From the NCBI GenBank assembly GCA_965221075.1, contig OZ244865.1, positions 2,542,001 to 2,606,000 on the forward strand: a stretch of 64,000 bases of DNA. Reading direction: 5' to 3'. Each line of letters opens with the position of its first letter. The stretch's first letter is position 1. The notes below the pieces were generated by a model. That model saw nothing but the letters and a program-made list of their open reading frames with translations, ran no database searches and had not been told where the DNA came from. The translations under genes were made by a program, and so were the position numbers. This DNA is from UBA2970 sp965221075. Its GTDB lineage: Bacteria > Verrucomicrobiota > Verrucomicrobiia > Limisphaerales > AAA164-E04. Positions 9,187-18,006 of the stretch are shown piece by piece.

Positions 9187-9228
9187 CGAAGAAGCCGCAC
9201 ACCCTGACCGGGGCGGGGAGGGAGTCCA

Positions 9229-10617
9229 CTACCGCCCCATCCCCTGGTCGCCCTGGGAGCGGGAGGAATCCTTGGCTTGGCGGAGATCCTCGGCCGCCCT
9301 TTCCGCCGCCAGGGCCGCCTCCCATTGGACGAGGGCCTGGTCGAACTCGCCAGGGGGGGCGGGTTTCTCCGTCCCCGGACGGGTTCGTTCGATCAGCCAC
9401 CTGCGCAGGCTGGGGATGGGACAGACCAGGGAGCCTGCGTCGTTGGACTGCAGGGCTCCCTTCTGGATCAGATGCCCAAGGAACTGGTCTGCGTCCATTC
9501 CTTTCGGAAGCTTCCAGCTCCTGCTATCCGGAGCGGCTTCAATCTTCTTGTCGATGAAGTCTAGCACCCTGCTGCGGCGCAGGCCTCCATCAGCAGGCAG
9601 CTCCTCCATGACCGCCGCCACCAGGTCCTCGGCGTTTTCCATTTCGGTGCTTTGGCGGGCTTGACAGCTCTTTTTCCGGTACTTGCGTGCGCGCTTCAGC
9701 ATGGAGCGCAGATCGATGTTCTTGATTTCGCCTTCGGCTGGGCCGAGGGCCCAGAAGAGAGCGGCGGCCTCGGTCCGGACATGCTGGGGCCAGCCCTCGG
9801 AACGCTCCACGACGCCGTCGGACAGGCAGCGCAACGCGTAGCCGACGCCCAGGCCGATGCGGCAGTTGACCAGCATCCGCTTCACGCAGGAGCGCACCTC
9901 CTCGCCGGCAAGGGCTCCCAGGGTGCAAACGTTGCCTATTTGCAGGCGGCTGAGGCCGGCCTCGGCCAGGGCGGCGGTGGAATTGGCCAGGCCGGCGTAG
10001 ATGGGGACGATGGGAAGGCGGTGCTCCCCGAGATGGAGGGCCGTTAGGACTTCCTCGTGGGATTTCCCGACGTTCTGAATCTCGTCCACCAGGATGCAGA
10101 GGGGCTGCTTCCAGTCCTGCGGAGGAAGGACTTCCTTCAGGATGGAGAAGGATGCGGCTTCCGGGTCGGTCGCACGGGTGGTCGACCCTTCCGCTCCGAT
10201 GACTCCAAGGCCAATTCTGGCTCCAGTGTTCGTGACGACCTTCTGGCGATAGTCCTTCGCCTTGGAGGGATCGATCTTCCTGATGATCTCGAGCGCCGCC
10301 GACTCCGGATCCTTGAGGGAGATCTTGTCCATTGACAGGATATGCGGGCGGTCCTTCTTCCCGTCCCATTCCTCCTCCAGGTGCGAGAGGACAGCGGTCT
10401 TACCGGCCCCGGGGGCGCCCTGTAGGACGATGGTGTACCCAGCAGCTTTCTTCTGGTTCCTGGTGCGCTTGAGCGCTTCCTGGCAGTTGGCCTCGATCAG
10501 CTCGAGGATGTCCTGGCGGCCGACGAAGGCGGGAGCGGAATCCCTGTCGAAGGGGCGGCTGTAGCTCTCCAGCAGTTCCCGGTCGTACTGTTCGCGGCGC
10601 TTCACGGCTGTAGGCAT
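9229..10617 (-). CDS. AAA family ATPase, tandem copy A
   Basis: A 462-residue protein of the ORC/Cdc6-like AAA type. Walker A is GAPGAGKT at residues 67-74 and Walker B is LCILVDEIQNV around 172-183. The N-terminal stem (KRREQYDRELLESYSRPFDR) leads into the FVGRQDILELIEANC entry motif. The C-terminal third carries a helical, winged-helix-like segment (DLVAAVMEELPADGG, FLGHLIQKGALQ) and an Ala-rich coiled tail. The ATG at 10617 is preferred because AIGGRMPTAVKRREQYD is shared with copy B; an in-frame GTG lies at 10641. Its biological role is unknown. About 300 residues of the ATPase core are almost identical to copy B. Confidence 0.8.
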   Translation of the reverse strand: MPTAVKRREQYDRELLESYSRPFDRDSAPAFVGRQDILELIEANCQEALKRTRNQKKAAGYTIVLQGAPGAGKTAVLSHLEEEWDGKKDRPHILSMDKISLKDPESAALEIIRKIDPSKAKDYRQKVVTNTGARIGLGVIGAEGSTTRATDPEAASFSILKEVLPPQDWKQPLCILVDEIQNVGKSHEEVLTALHLGEHRLPIVPIYAGLANSTAALAEAGLSRLQIGNVCTLGALAGEEVRSCVKRMLVNCRIGLGVGYALRCLSDGVVERSEGWPQHVRTEAAALFWALGPAEGEIKNIDLRSMLKRARKYRKKSCQARQSTEMENAEDLVAAVMEELPADGGLRRSRVLDFIDKKIEAAPDSRSWKLPKGMDADQFLGHLIQKGALQSNDAGSLVCPIPSLRRWLIERTRPGTEKPAPPGEFDQALVQWEAALAAERAAEDLRQAKDSSRSQGDQGMGR

Positions 10618-10681
10618 CCTGCCACCGATAGCGTCTTCCACAAGAAGCCGTACATTCCGATTGGGGCGGGGAGGGGGGCCA

Positions 10682-12067
10682 CTACCGCTCCATCCCCTGG
10701 TCGCGCCGAGAGCGGGAGGAATCCTTGGCTTGGCGGAGCTTCCCGGCCGCCCTTTCCGCCGCCAGAGCAGCCTCCCACTGAGCGAGGGCCTGGTCGAACT
10801 CGCCCGGAGGATCGGGTTTCTCCGCCCCCGGACGGGTCCGGTCGATCAGCCACGAGCGCAGGCTGGGGATGGGGAAGGCCAGCGTGTCTGCGTTGATGGG
10901 CTGCAGGGCTCCCTTCTGGATCAGATGATCAAGGAACAGATCGGCGTCCATTCCCTTTGGAAGTTCCCATCCGGTGCCTTGGCCGACTTTGGCATTCCCT
11001 TTGATGGCGTCCAGCACCCTGCTGCAGAGGAGGCCTCCGTCAGCAGGCAGTTCCTTCATGACTGCCGCCACCAGGTCCACGGCTTTCGCCATTTCGGTGC
11101 TTTGGCGGGCTTCATAGCTCTTTTCCCGGTACTTGCGTGCGCGCTTCAGCATGGAGCGGAGATCGATGTCCTTGATTTCGCCTTCGGCCGGGCCGAGGGC
11201 CCAGAAGAGAGCGGCGGCCTCGGTCCGGACATGCTGGGGCCAGCCCTCGGAGCGCTCCACGACGCCGTCGGACAGGCAGTCCAGCACGTAGCCGGCGCCC
11301 AGGTCGATGCGGCAGTTGACCAGCATCTGCTTCACGCAGGAGCGCACCTCCCCGTCGGCCAGGGGTCCCAGGGTGCAAACGTTGCCTATTTGCAGGCGGC
11401 TGAGGCCGGCCTCGGCCAGGGCGGCGGTGGAATTGGCCAGGCCGGCGTAGATGGGGACGATGGGAAGGCGGTGCTCCCCGAGATGGAGGGCCGTTAGGAC
11501 TTCCTCGTGGGATTTCCCGACGTTCTGGATCTCGTCCACCAGGATGCAGAGGGGCTGCTTCCAGTCCTGCGGAGGAAGGACTTCCTTCAGGATGGAGAAG
11601 GATGCGGCTTCCGGGTCGGTCGCACGGGTGGTCGACCCTTCCGCTCCGACGACTCCAAGGCCAATTCTGGCTCCAGTGTTCGTGACGACCTTCTGGCGAT
11701 AGTCCTTCGCCTTGGAGGGATCGATCTTCCTGATGATCTCGAGCGCCGCCGACTCCGGATCCTTGAGGGAGATCTTGTCCATTGACAGGATATGCGGGCG
11801 GTCCTTCTTCCCGTCCCATTCCTCCTCCAGGTGCGAGAGGACAGCGGTCTTACCGGCCCCGGGGGCGCCCTGTAGGACGATGGTGTACCCAGCAGCTTTC
11901 TTCTGGTTCCTGGTGCGCTTGAGCGCTTCCTGGCAGTTGGCCTCGATCAGCTCGAGGATGTCCTGGCGGCCGACGAAGGCGGGAGCGGAATCCCTGTCGA
12001 AGGGGCGGCTGTAGCTCTCCAGCAGTTCCCGATCGTACTGTTCGCGGCGCTTCACGGCTGTAGGCAT
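10682..12067 (-). CDS. AAA family ATPase, tandem copy B
   Basis: A 461-residue paralogue offset by almost exactly 1450 bp from copy A. The ATPase core is nearly identical at base level, for example 11507-12060 versus 10057-10610. Differences cluster in two places: the region after Walker B (PLADGEVRSCVKQMLVNCRI) and the C-terminal winged-helix-like part (VLDAIKGNAKVGQGTGWELP instead of VLDFIDKKIEAAPDSRSWKL). The pattern suggests duplication followed by gene conversion of the ATPase half and divergence of the tail. Start chosen at MPTAVKRREQYD as for copy A. Function unknown. Confidence 0.8.
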   Translation of the reverse strand: MPTAVKRREQYDRELLESYSRPFDRDSAPAFVGRQDILELIEANCQEALKRTRNQKKAAGYTIVLQGAPGAGKTAVLSHLEEEWDGKKDRPHILSMDKISLKDPESAALEIIRKIDPSKAKDYRQKVVTNTGARIGLGVVGAEGSTTRATDPEAASFSILKEVLPPQDWKQPLCILVDEIQNVGKSHEEVLTALHLGEHRLPIVPIYAGLANSTAALAEAGLSRLQIGNVCTLGPLADGEVRSCVKQMLVNCRIDLGAGYVLDCLSDGVVERSEGWPQHVRTEAAALFWALGPAEGEIKDIDLRSMLKRARKYREKSYEARQSTEMAKAVDLVAAVMKELPADGGLLCSRVLDAIKGNAKVGQGTGWELPKGMDADLFLDHLIQKGALQPINADTLAFPIPSLRSWLIDRTRPGAEKPDPPGEFDQALAQWEAALAAERAAGKLRQAKDSSRSRRDQGMER

Positions 12068-12132
12068 CCTGCCACCGATGGCGTCATTCCGCAACAAGCC
12101 ATTCGCCCTGACCGGGGCGGGGAGGAAGTCCA

Positions 12133-12767
12133 CTACCGCTCCATCCCCTGCTCGCCCTGGGAGAGAGAGGAATTCTTGGCCAGGAGGAGCTTCTCGGCCG
12201 CCCTTTCCGCCGCCAGGGCCGCCTCCCGCTGGACGAGGGCCTGGTCGAACTCGCCCGGTGGATCGGGTTTCTCCGCCTCAGGAAGAGTCCGGTTGATCAG
12301 CCAGGCGCGCAGGCTGGGGATGAGGAAGGCCAGCATGTCTGCTTTGATGGCTGCAGGGCGCCCTTCTGGATCAGATGATCAAGGAGCAGATCGGCGTCCA
12401 ATCCTATTGGAAGCTTCCAGATCCTGTGATCCGGAGCGGCTTCAAACTTCATGTCGATGAAGTCCAGTACCATGCTGCGGAGCAAGCCTCCGTCAGCAGG
12501 CAGCTTCTTCATGATCGCCGCCACCAGGCCTTCGGCCTCCCGCATTTCGTCGCTCCGGCAGGCTTCATAGCTCTCTTTCCGGTTCTTGCGTACGCGCTTC
12601 TGAATGGAGCGGAGATAGAACTCCTTGATCTCGCCTTCGGCCAGGCCGAGGGCCCAGAAGAGAGCGGCTACCTCGGTCCGGACATGCTGGGGCCAGCCCT
12701 CGGTACGCTCCACGATGCCGTCGGACAGGCAGCGCAACTCGTAGCCGGCGCCCAAGCCGATGCCGTC
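12133..12767 (-). pseudogene. AAA family ATPase, truncated tandem copy C
   Basis: This is the C-terminal half of a third copy. Homology starts abruptly near 12767 at the position corresponding to NCRIGLG and continues YELRCLSDGIVERTEGWPQH through FYLRSIQKRVRKNRKES. A one-base deletion relative to copies A and B near 12349 (ATGGCTGC versus ATGGGCTGC) throws the last 70 residues (LAFLIPSLRAWLINRT) out of frame. The ATPase core with both Walker motifs is gone. It is more divergent than A and B are from each other, consistent with an older duplicate not maintained by gene conversion. Confidence 0.85.
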
Positions 12768-13355
12768 TCCGCCAATGATGGTGGAACACCTGCCCGCCCT
12801 CATTCCGTGTTCCACTGGCAAGTTCGAGGACATGAGCACGGGCAAGGATGCCATCACGCCCCTGGGGCGACAGTCGCGAAGCGCCCCGGAGCCGGGATAG
12901 GTGCTGGGATGCCGGTCCTTGATCCCGAGGGGGCAGCCATTCCTGTCCAAAGGCTGGCGCAGGCGTCCGTCCCTACTGGCATCCGGCTCCCGAGCCGAGT
13001 CTGGACGGGCCCGGGCATGCCGTTTCGGCTCCCGAGCCGCAGGCTGGGCTCGCCGGTTGCCCGGAATCCTCCCCCATTCGTCCCTGCAGGGGGCTTTGCC
13101 CCCTGCAGGGATGAGCCGGACTTCTCCAGCCAGAGCGCAGGGAAATGCCGAGCCATCCCGTTCCGGAACCATCGGATGGATGCCCGCAATCCAACGGAAG
13201 GGGACGTTAGGAGCGCCACGGCCTCATTGAAGCATCACGCAGCCAGCAACGGAGAAGGGGCGGGAAGCGGGCGCCGTCCGGGCATCTGAGGTTGAATCCA
13301 GCGCTACCTGATCCCAGAATGGCTCCCCGGGCCCCTGCGGCGTTCCTTCGGTTGA
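12768..13355. other. Intergenic region with palindromes
   Basis: No convincing gene. It contains two copies of CGGCTCCCGAGCCG (near 12987 and 13025), each a self-complementary 6-bp stem with a two-base loop, and the GC hairpin at 13081-13111. The remainder is GC-rich spacer with only frame shadows. Confidence 0.55.
13081..13111. repeat. GC hairpin repeat, copy 2
   Basis: Perfect 14-bp stem TCCCTGCAGGGGGC, loop TTT, GCCCCCTGCAGGGA. It shares the TGCAGGGGGC core with the copies at 9027 and 63964. No U-run follows. Confidence 0.8.
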
Positions 13356-14123
13356 ATGGGAGATTTCAAAGTCCAGTCCGACATATACGAAGGTCCCCTG
13401 GATCTCCTGCTTCACCTGGTGAAGAAGCAGGAAGTCGACATCTACCAGGTCGATCTGGCCCGGCTGGCTGCCGAGTTCATCGCCTACGTGGATCGCATGC
13501 GGGAGCTGGATCTCGACATAGCCGGGGAGTTCGTGGTGATGGCGGCCACCCTGATGCAGATCAAGAGCCGGGAGCTCATCCCCCGGGAGGATCGCGATCC
13601 CGAACAGGAGGACGAGGATCCGGACGATCCCCGCTACGAGCTCATCCGGCAGCTGGTGGAGTACCGCAAGTTCAAGGACGCCGCCGCCGGTCTGGAAGGC
13701 ATGGAGGGCGAGCAGGAGCAGGTGTACGGGCGCAGTCCCGCACGGCCGGATCTCCCTCCCGTCTCCCTGCCCCCGGACCTGGGAGGGACGACCGCTTTCG
13801 CCCTGCTTCAGGCGGTCAACTCCATCCTCTCCCGCGTCCGCAAGAGGGAGGAGGATGCCCGCCACATCCACGCCGACCCGTTCACCGTCAGCGAGAAGAT
13901 CCAGCTCATCCGCGACACCCTGCTCCGGAGCAGCCGGGTGCGGTTCTCCCAGCTCTTCTCGCGGGTCCGCACCCGCCCCGAGGTGGTCTGCACCTTCCTG
14001 GCCATACTGGAGCTCATCCGGCTCCACGTGATGAGAGTGGCGCAGGCCGAGCCCTTCGGGGAGATCGAGCTCGAAGCGAGGCCTCCCTCGGCTGAGGAAC
14101 TCCAGAGCGTTCCGTCCGGCTGA
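13356..14123 (+). CDS. scpA: Segregation and condensation protein A (kleisin)
   Basis: A 255-residue kleisin that bridges the SMC heads in bacterial condensin and, with ScpB, compacts and helps segregate chromosomes. The N-terminal SMC-neck-binding domain shows the signature YEGPLDLLLHLVKKQEVDIY, followed by VDLARLAAEFIAYVDRM, FVVMAATLMQIKSRELIP and YELIRQLVEYRKFKDAA. The C-terminal winged helix is seen as VVCTFLAILELIRLHVMRV. The central linker is acidic. scpB follows 8 bp downstream and pheA overlaps scpB, so the three form one transcription unit. Confidence 0.94.
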   Translation: MGDFKVQSDIYEGPLDLLLHLVKKQEVDIYQVDLARLAAEFIAYVDRMRELDLDIAGEFVVMAATLMQIKSRELIPREDRDPEQEDEDPDDPRYELIRQLVEYRKFKDAAAGLEGMEGEQEQVYGRSPARPDLPPVSLPPDLGGTTAFALLQAVNSILSRVRKREEDARHIHADPFTVSEKIQLIRDTLLRSSRVRFSQLFSRVRTRPEVVCTFLAILELIRLHVMRVAQAEPFGEIELEARPPSAEELQSVPSG

Positions 14124-14131
14124 TCCCCTCA

Positions 14132-14809
14132 ATGGATCTGGACCTGGTCATCGAATCCCTGCTCTTCGCCTCGCCCAAGCCCCTCTCGGCCCCCGAGCTG
14201 AAGGAACTGTGCCACCGGTCCGCCGAGCACGCCGGAGAGGAGGGGGCCTCCCTGCCGCGTCCCACCGCCCGCCAGATCGACAAGTCGCTCCAGTCCCTGG
14301 AGCAGCGCTACCAGGAAATGGGGCGAAGCTACCGGCTGCACTGCGTGGCCGGCGGCTGGCAGTTCGTCAACCGGACCGAGTTCGCTCCCTGGATCCGGGC
14401 CATGCTGGGGCGCAAGCCCCGGCCGCCCAGGCTCTCGCAGCCCGCTCTCGAGACGCTGGCCATCGTCGCCTACCGCCAGCCCCTGACCCGGGCCGAAGCG
14501 GAGCACATCCGGGGCGTCTCGGTGGACGGGGTGGTGCAGACCTTGCTGGAGCGCAACCTGATCGAGCCCCTGGGCAGGGCCGAGGTGGCGGGTCGCCCCA
14601 TGACCTACGGGACCACCGGCCAGTTCCTGGAGTACTTCGGCCTCGCCTCGCTGGAAGACCTCCCCGACGCCCCGGAGCTCCAGCGGATCGAGGCGCCCTC
14701 CCCCGGACCTCCCCCTCGGGAGGAGGAAGCCGGGGACGCCCCGGAAGCAGCCCCGGAAAACCATGCCGAGGACAGCAGCGATGGCTCCCGAGAAGACCCC
14801 CCGGCTTGA
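14132..14809 (+). CDS. scpB: Segregation and condensation protein B
   Basis: A 225-residue partner of ScpA in condensin. Two winged-helix domains are visible: DLVIESLLFASPKPLSAPEL with SLQSLEQRYQEMGRSYRLHC in the first, and LSQPALETLAIVAYRQPLTR, GVVQTLLERNLIEPLGRAEV and YGTTGQFLEYFGLASLEDLP in the second. The C-terminal tail after residue 195 is Pro/Glu-rich and probably disordered. Its last 29 bases overlap the chosen pheA start, implying coupling. Confidence 0.94.
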   Translation: MDLDLVIESLLFASPKPLSAPELKELCHRSAEHAGEEGASLPRPTARQIDKSLQSLEQRYQEMGRSYRLHCVAGGWQFVNRTEFAPWIRAMLGRKPRPPRLSQPALETLAIVAYRQPLTRAEAEHIRGVSVDGVVQTLLERNLIEPLGRAEVAGRPMTYGTTGQFLEYFGLASLEDLPDAPELQRIEAPSPGPPPREEEAGDAPEAAPENHAEDSSDGSREDPPA

Positions 14810-15875
14810 GGAAAGCGAACTGGAGGAGCATCGCAAGGAGATCGATGCCCTCGATTCCCGGATCGTCGATCTGCTCAACCAGCGCACCCGCCACGTCCTG
14901 GAGATAGGCCGCATCAAGCAGGATATCGGAGGCAGCATCTACGCCCCCCACCGCGAGCTCTCGGTCATGGAGAAGGTGGAGGGCATCAACCAGGGGCCGA
15001 TCCCCAACCGCTGCCTGCGCGCCATCTACCGGGAGGTCATGTCCAGCGCCCTCTCCCTCGAGAAGCCGATGTCCATCGCCTTCCTGGGCCCGGTGGCCAC
15101 CTTCACCCACCAGGCCGCCATCAGCCGCTTCGGCCACAGCCTCGACTACCACCCCATGAAGACCATCGACTCGGTGTTCACCGAGGTGGCCAAGGGGCTG
15201 GCCGACTACGGCGTGGTTCCGGTGGAGAACTCCACCGAGGGCGTGGTCTCCAACACCCTGGACATGTTCGTGGACAGCTCGATCCAGATCGTGGCCCAGA
15301 TCATCATGCCCATCCGCCACTGCCTGGTCTCCTCGGGCCGCATCGGAGGGATCGCCACCCTCTACTCGCACCCCCAGGCCCTGGGACAATGCCATACCTG
15401 GATCCAGGCGCACTTCTCCCGGGTGGAGATCATCGAGACCTCCTCCACCACCCGGGCCGCCGAGCTGGCCGCCGGCAACGCCGAGGCCGCCGCCATCTCC
15501 AGCGCTCTGGCCGCCGAGCAGTACGGGCTGGAGATTCTGGAGTCGGACATCCAGGACCACGAGGCCAACATCACCCGCTTCCTGGTGCTGGGCACCAGGT
15601 GCAGCCCCCCCACCGGCAAGGACCGCACCAGCCTGATGTGCCGGATCACCCACAAGGTAGGGGCCCTGCACCGCGCCCTGGCTCCCTTCCAGAGGCACCG
15701 GGTCAACCTGACCAAGATCGAGTCCCGCCCCAGCAAGCGCAAGGCCTGGGAGTACTTCTTCTTCATCGACATGGACGGGCACATCGAGGACGCCCCCCTG
15801 CAGCAGGCGGTCCGGGAGCTGGAGCAGGAATGCGGGGAGATCAAGTGCCTGGGATCCTATCCTGCCGCTACCTGA
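14781..15875 (+). CDS. pheA: Bifunctional chorismate mutase / prephenate dehydratase
   Basis: A 364-residue P-protein converting chorismate to prephenate and then to phenylpyruvate for phenylalanine. The AroQ-type mutase domain is at the N-terminus (KEIDALDSRIVDLLNQRTRH, EIGRIKQ). The dehydratase domain follows (SIAFLGPVATFTHQAAISRF, VVPVENSTEGVVSNTLDMF, NITRFLVLG). The ACT regulatory domain carries GALHRAL and ESRPSK, the elements that bind phenylalanine, so feedback inhibition is expected. Start at 14781 has GAGG nine bases upstream; an in-frame ATG at 14763 is the alternative. Confidence 0.94.
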   Translation: MAPEKTPRLEESELEEHRKEIDALDSRIVDLLNQRTRHVLEIGRIKQDIGGSIYAPHRELSVMEKVEGINQGPIPNRCLRAIYREVMSSALSLEKPMSIAFLGPVATFTHQAAISRFGHSLDYHPMKTIDSVFTEVAKGLADYGVVPVENSTEGVVSNTLDMFVDSSIQIVAQIIMPIRHCLVSSGRIGGIATLYSHPQALGQCHTWIQAHFSRVEIIETSSTTRAAELAAGNAEAAAISSALAAEQYGLEILESDIQDHEANITRFLVLGTRCSPPTGKDRTSLMCRITHKVGALHRALAPFQRHRVNLTKIESRPSKRKAWEYFFFIDMDGHIEDAPLQQAVRELEQECGEIKCLGSYPAAT

Positions 15876-15939
15876 GTGGTTGACTTCCCCCGCCGCGGGG
15901 ATCCAGTCTTCCCCTCCCTGCCGGTAGGCAGCTGCCAAA

Positions 15940-17601
15940 ATGTTCGCACATATCCGCAAGCACCAGAAGTGGCTGATGGTGCTGATCATCGCCATCGTGG
16001 TGGTGTCCTTCGTGATCTTCTTCACGCCCAACATCGATCCCATGTCCCTGGCGCAGGGGGAGAGCCGCCAGATCGCCGCGTACATCGACGGCGAGCCGGT
16101 GCGGGTGAAGGAGTTCCAGCAGGCCTACCGCGAGACGGCGCTCAGCTTCTTCCTCCAGTCCGGACGCCTGTTCGATCAGGCCTACAGCGACTCCAGAATG
16201 GATCTTGCCGCCGAAAGGATTCTCCTGGTCGATAGGGCCGAGGAGTTCGGGATCCTCTCCTCCTCCGCAACAGTGGCCAAGTGGACGGTAGAGATGTTCA
16301 GCATGCCCGGCACCAACCAGGTGATGAGCTTCCAGCGCGACAGGTACGACGGCTTCATGGAGAATGTCCTCCCCAGGCACGGCATGGGGGAGGACGACTG
16401 GGATCCCTTCGTGCAGAACCAGATCGCCATCTCCCAGGTCTACGACATGGCGGCCCTGCCCGGCGAGCTGGTGGTTCCCCGGGAGGCCGAGCGCGAGTTC
16501 GTCCAGAACCACCGCAAGGCCGAGGTGGAGGCGGTGTTCTTCTCCAAGGACGACTTCACCAACTTCGCCCTGAGCATGGACGGCCTGGGCGCCTTCTACA
16601 CCAACCGGATGGCCATGTACCGCAAGCCGGACGAGCGCAGCCTCCACTACATCCGGCTAGCCTCCACCAACTACCTGGCCCAGGCCGAGAGCCGCCTCTC
16701 GGAACGGACCAACCTGACCGAGATGATCGACGCCATCTGGAAGGAGAAGGGCACCAACTCGTTCACCGAGAACGGAATCGTGCTTTCCGAGGAGGATGCG
16801 AAGGAGAAGATCCGGGGCGAGGAGCTGGAGACCGAGGGCCAGCAGCTGGCCTGGGAGGCGGCCAACCAGTTCATCCGCAAGCTCTCGGAGATCGACGGAC
16901 TCGAGGCGGAGCAGCTGCCGAAGCTGGCCGAGGAGGAAGGCTACGAGGCGAAGAAGACCCCGTTCTTCAACCGCCAGCAGCTGATCCCCGACATCGCCGG
17001 GGACTACTCCTTCACCCAGGCCGCCTACGCCCTGACGCCCGAGGCGCCCTTCACCATGCCCATGCGGGGCAGGGACGGGGTGTACGTGGTGGCGCTCGAC
17101 TCGATCAAGGAGAGCGAGGTGCCGCCCCTGGAGGAGATCCGCGCCCAGGTGCAGCAGGACTACCTGGACGACAACGCCCTGACCTCCAGCCGGACCGCCG
17201 CCGAGGACTTCCTCCAGGAACTCGCCGCCCACATGGAGGAGGGGCTCTCCTTCGGGGAGGCAAGCGGGAAGATCGGCAGGGAGGTGGTGCCGCTGCCGCC
17301 CTTCTCCTCCCGAGACGCCCGGCTGCCCGACGGGGATCCCCGTGCCGACTTCCAGGCCCTGAAGCGCGAAGCCTTCGCCATGAGGGAGAACGAGCCCAGC
17401 GATGCGATACACACCCGGGACGGAGCCATGGTCCTCCAGGTCGTCCGCTTCACCGACCCCTCCCAGGAAGACATCGATTCCGGCCTACCCGACACCATGA
17501 AGACCCTGCGGCAGTCCCGGCGCGCCACGGCGATCCGGGCCTGGATCCAGAAGGAGTCGGCCGCCATCCAGCTGTTCTCCTCGCAGGAGGAGGCCAACTA
17601 G
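15940..17601 (+). CDS. PpiD-like membrane-anchored SurA_N/peptidylprolyl isomerase family foldase
   Basis: A 553-residue periplasmic chaperone. One N-terminal transmembrane anchor (WLMVLIIAIVVVSFVIFFTP, residues 11-30) is preceded by the basic IRKHQK, giving an inside N-terminus. A SurA_N-like domain follows, with AAYIDGEPVRVKEFQQAYRE, as in PpiD. The C-terminal half has a parvulin-like arrangement (YALTPEAPFTMPMRGRDGVYVVALDSIKE, then DGAMVLQVVRF), but a complete rotamase active site is not obvious, so chaperone function is more secure than isomerase activity. It is likely to help outer-membrane protein folding together with the SurA-like protein encoded convergently downstream. Confidence 0.8.
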   Translation: MFAHIRKHQKWLMVLIIAIVVVSFVIFFTPNIDPMSLAQGESRQIAAYIDGEPVRVKEFQQAYRETALSFFLQSGRLFDQAYSDSRMDLAAERILLVDRAEEFGILSSSATVAKWTVEMFSMPGTNQVMSFQRDRYDGFMENVLPRHGMGEDDWDPFVQNQIAISQVYDMAALPGELVVPREAEREFVQNHRKAEVEAVFFSKDDFTNFALSMDGLGAFYTNRMAMYRKPDERSLHYIRLASTNYLAQAESRLSERTNLTEMIDAIWKEKGTNSFTENGIVLSEEDAKEKIRGEELETEGQQLAWEAANQFIRKLSEIDGLEAEQLPKLAEEEGYEAKKTPFFNRQQLIPDIAGDYSFTQAAYALTPEAPFTMPMRGRDGVYVVALDSIKESEVPPLEEIRAQVQQDYLDDNALTSSRTAAEDFLQELAAHMEEGLSFGEASGKIGREVVPLPPFSSRDARLPDGDPRADFQALKREAFAMRENEPSDAIHTRDGAMVLQVVRFTDPSQEDIDSGLPDTMKTLRQSRRATAIRAWIQKESAAIQLFSSQEEAN

Positions 17602-18006
17602 GGCCCGCCGGACCCTACTCCATCCATCGGCTGCGCCGGGGGGCTCCAAGCCGGACGGAACGCCGCCACGAAGACCAGCAGGAGGCCCTGGGCCGCCGAA
17701 TCCGCTGGAAGCTGGACATTCCGGGCCGCCCCCACGAAGCGGGCCGCGCTTGTTGGACTGGAGAGTCCCCCGCGGCTCCAGGCGAGCTCCGCCGCGACCC
17801 CCTATCGCTGTGCGCACCGCAGGGAACGGCCCGGACGCCATCGCCTTTCAGGTCCCGCCGGCCGGAAGCCGTTCTATCCAGTCACGTCCATCCCGGCCCA
17901 GTAGCGGGCGATCCGATCGGCCGACGCTGCCGATTCCACAGGCGGCAGCTGCAGCCTGCGCCCGTCAAGCATGCGGGCGCAGGCTTCGCCGCAGCACGGG
18001 CCGGGC
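17602..18006. other. Intergenic region between convergent foldase genes
   Basis: No gene seen. It contains an inverted repeat, 12-bp stem AGCCTGCGCCCG (17953-17964) and its complement at 17974-17985 with a nine-base loop, just beyond the SurA-like stop. This may act as a bidirectional terminator, although no T-run is present. Confidence 0.5.

Noticed and set aside
9229..12767. The 1450-bp tandem repeats as a CRISPR or satellite array
   Set aside because: The units are protein-coding gene duplications, not short spaced repeats.
12297..13172. A 291-codon minus-strand frame extending truncated ATPase copy C upstream
   Set aside because: Only the part up to about 12767 is homologous to the ATPases; the N-terminal extension is spacer sequence read through.
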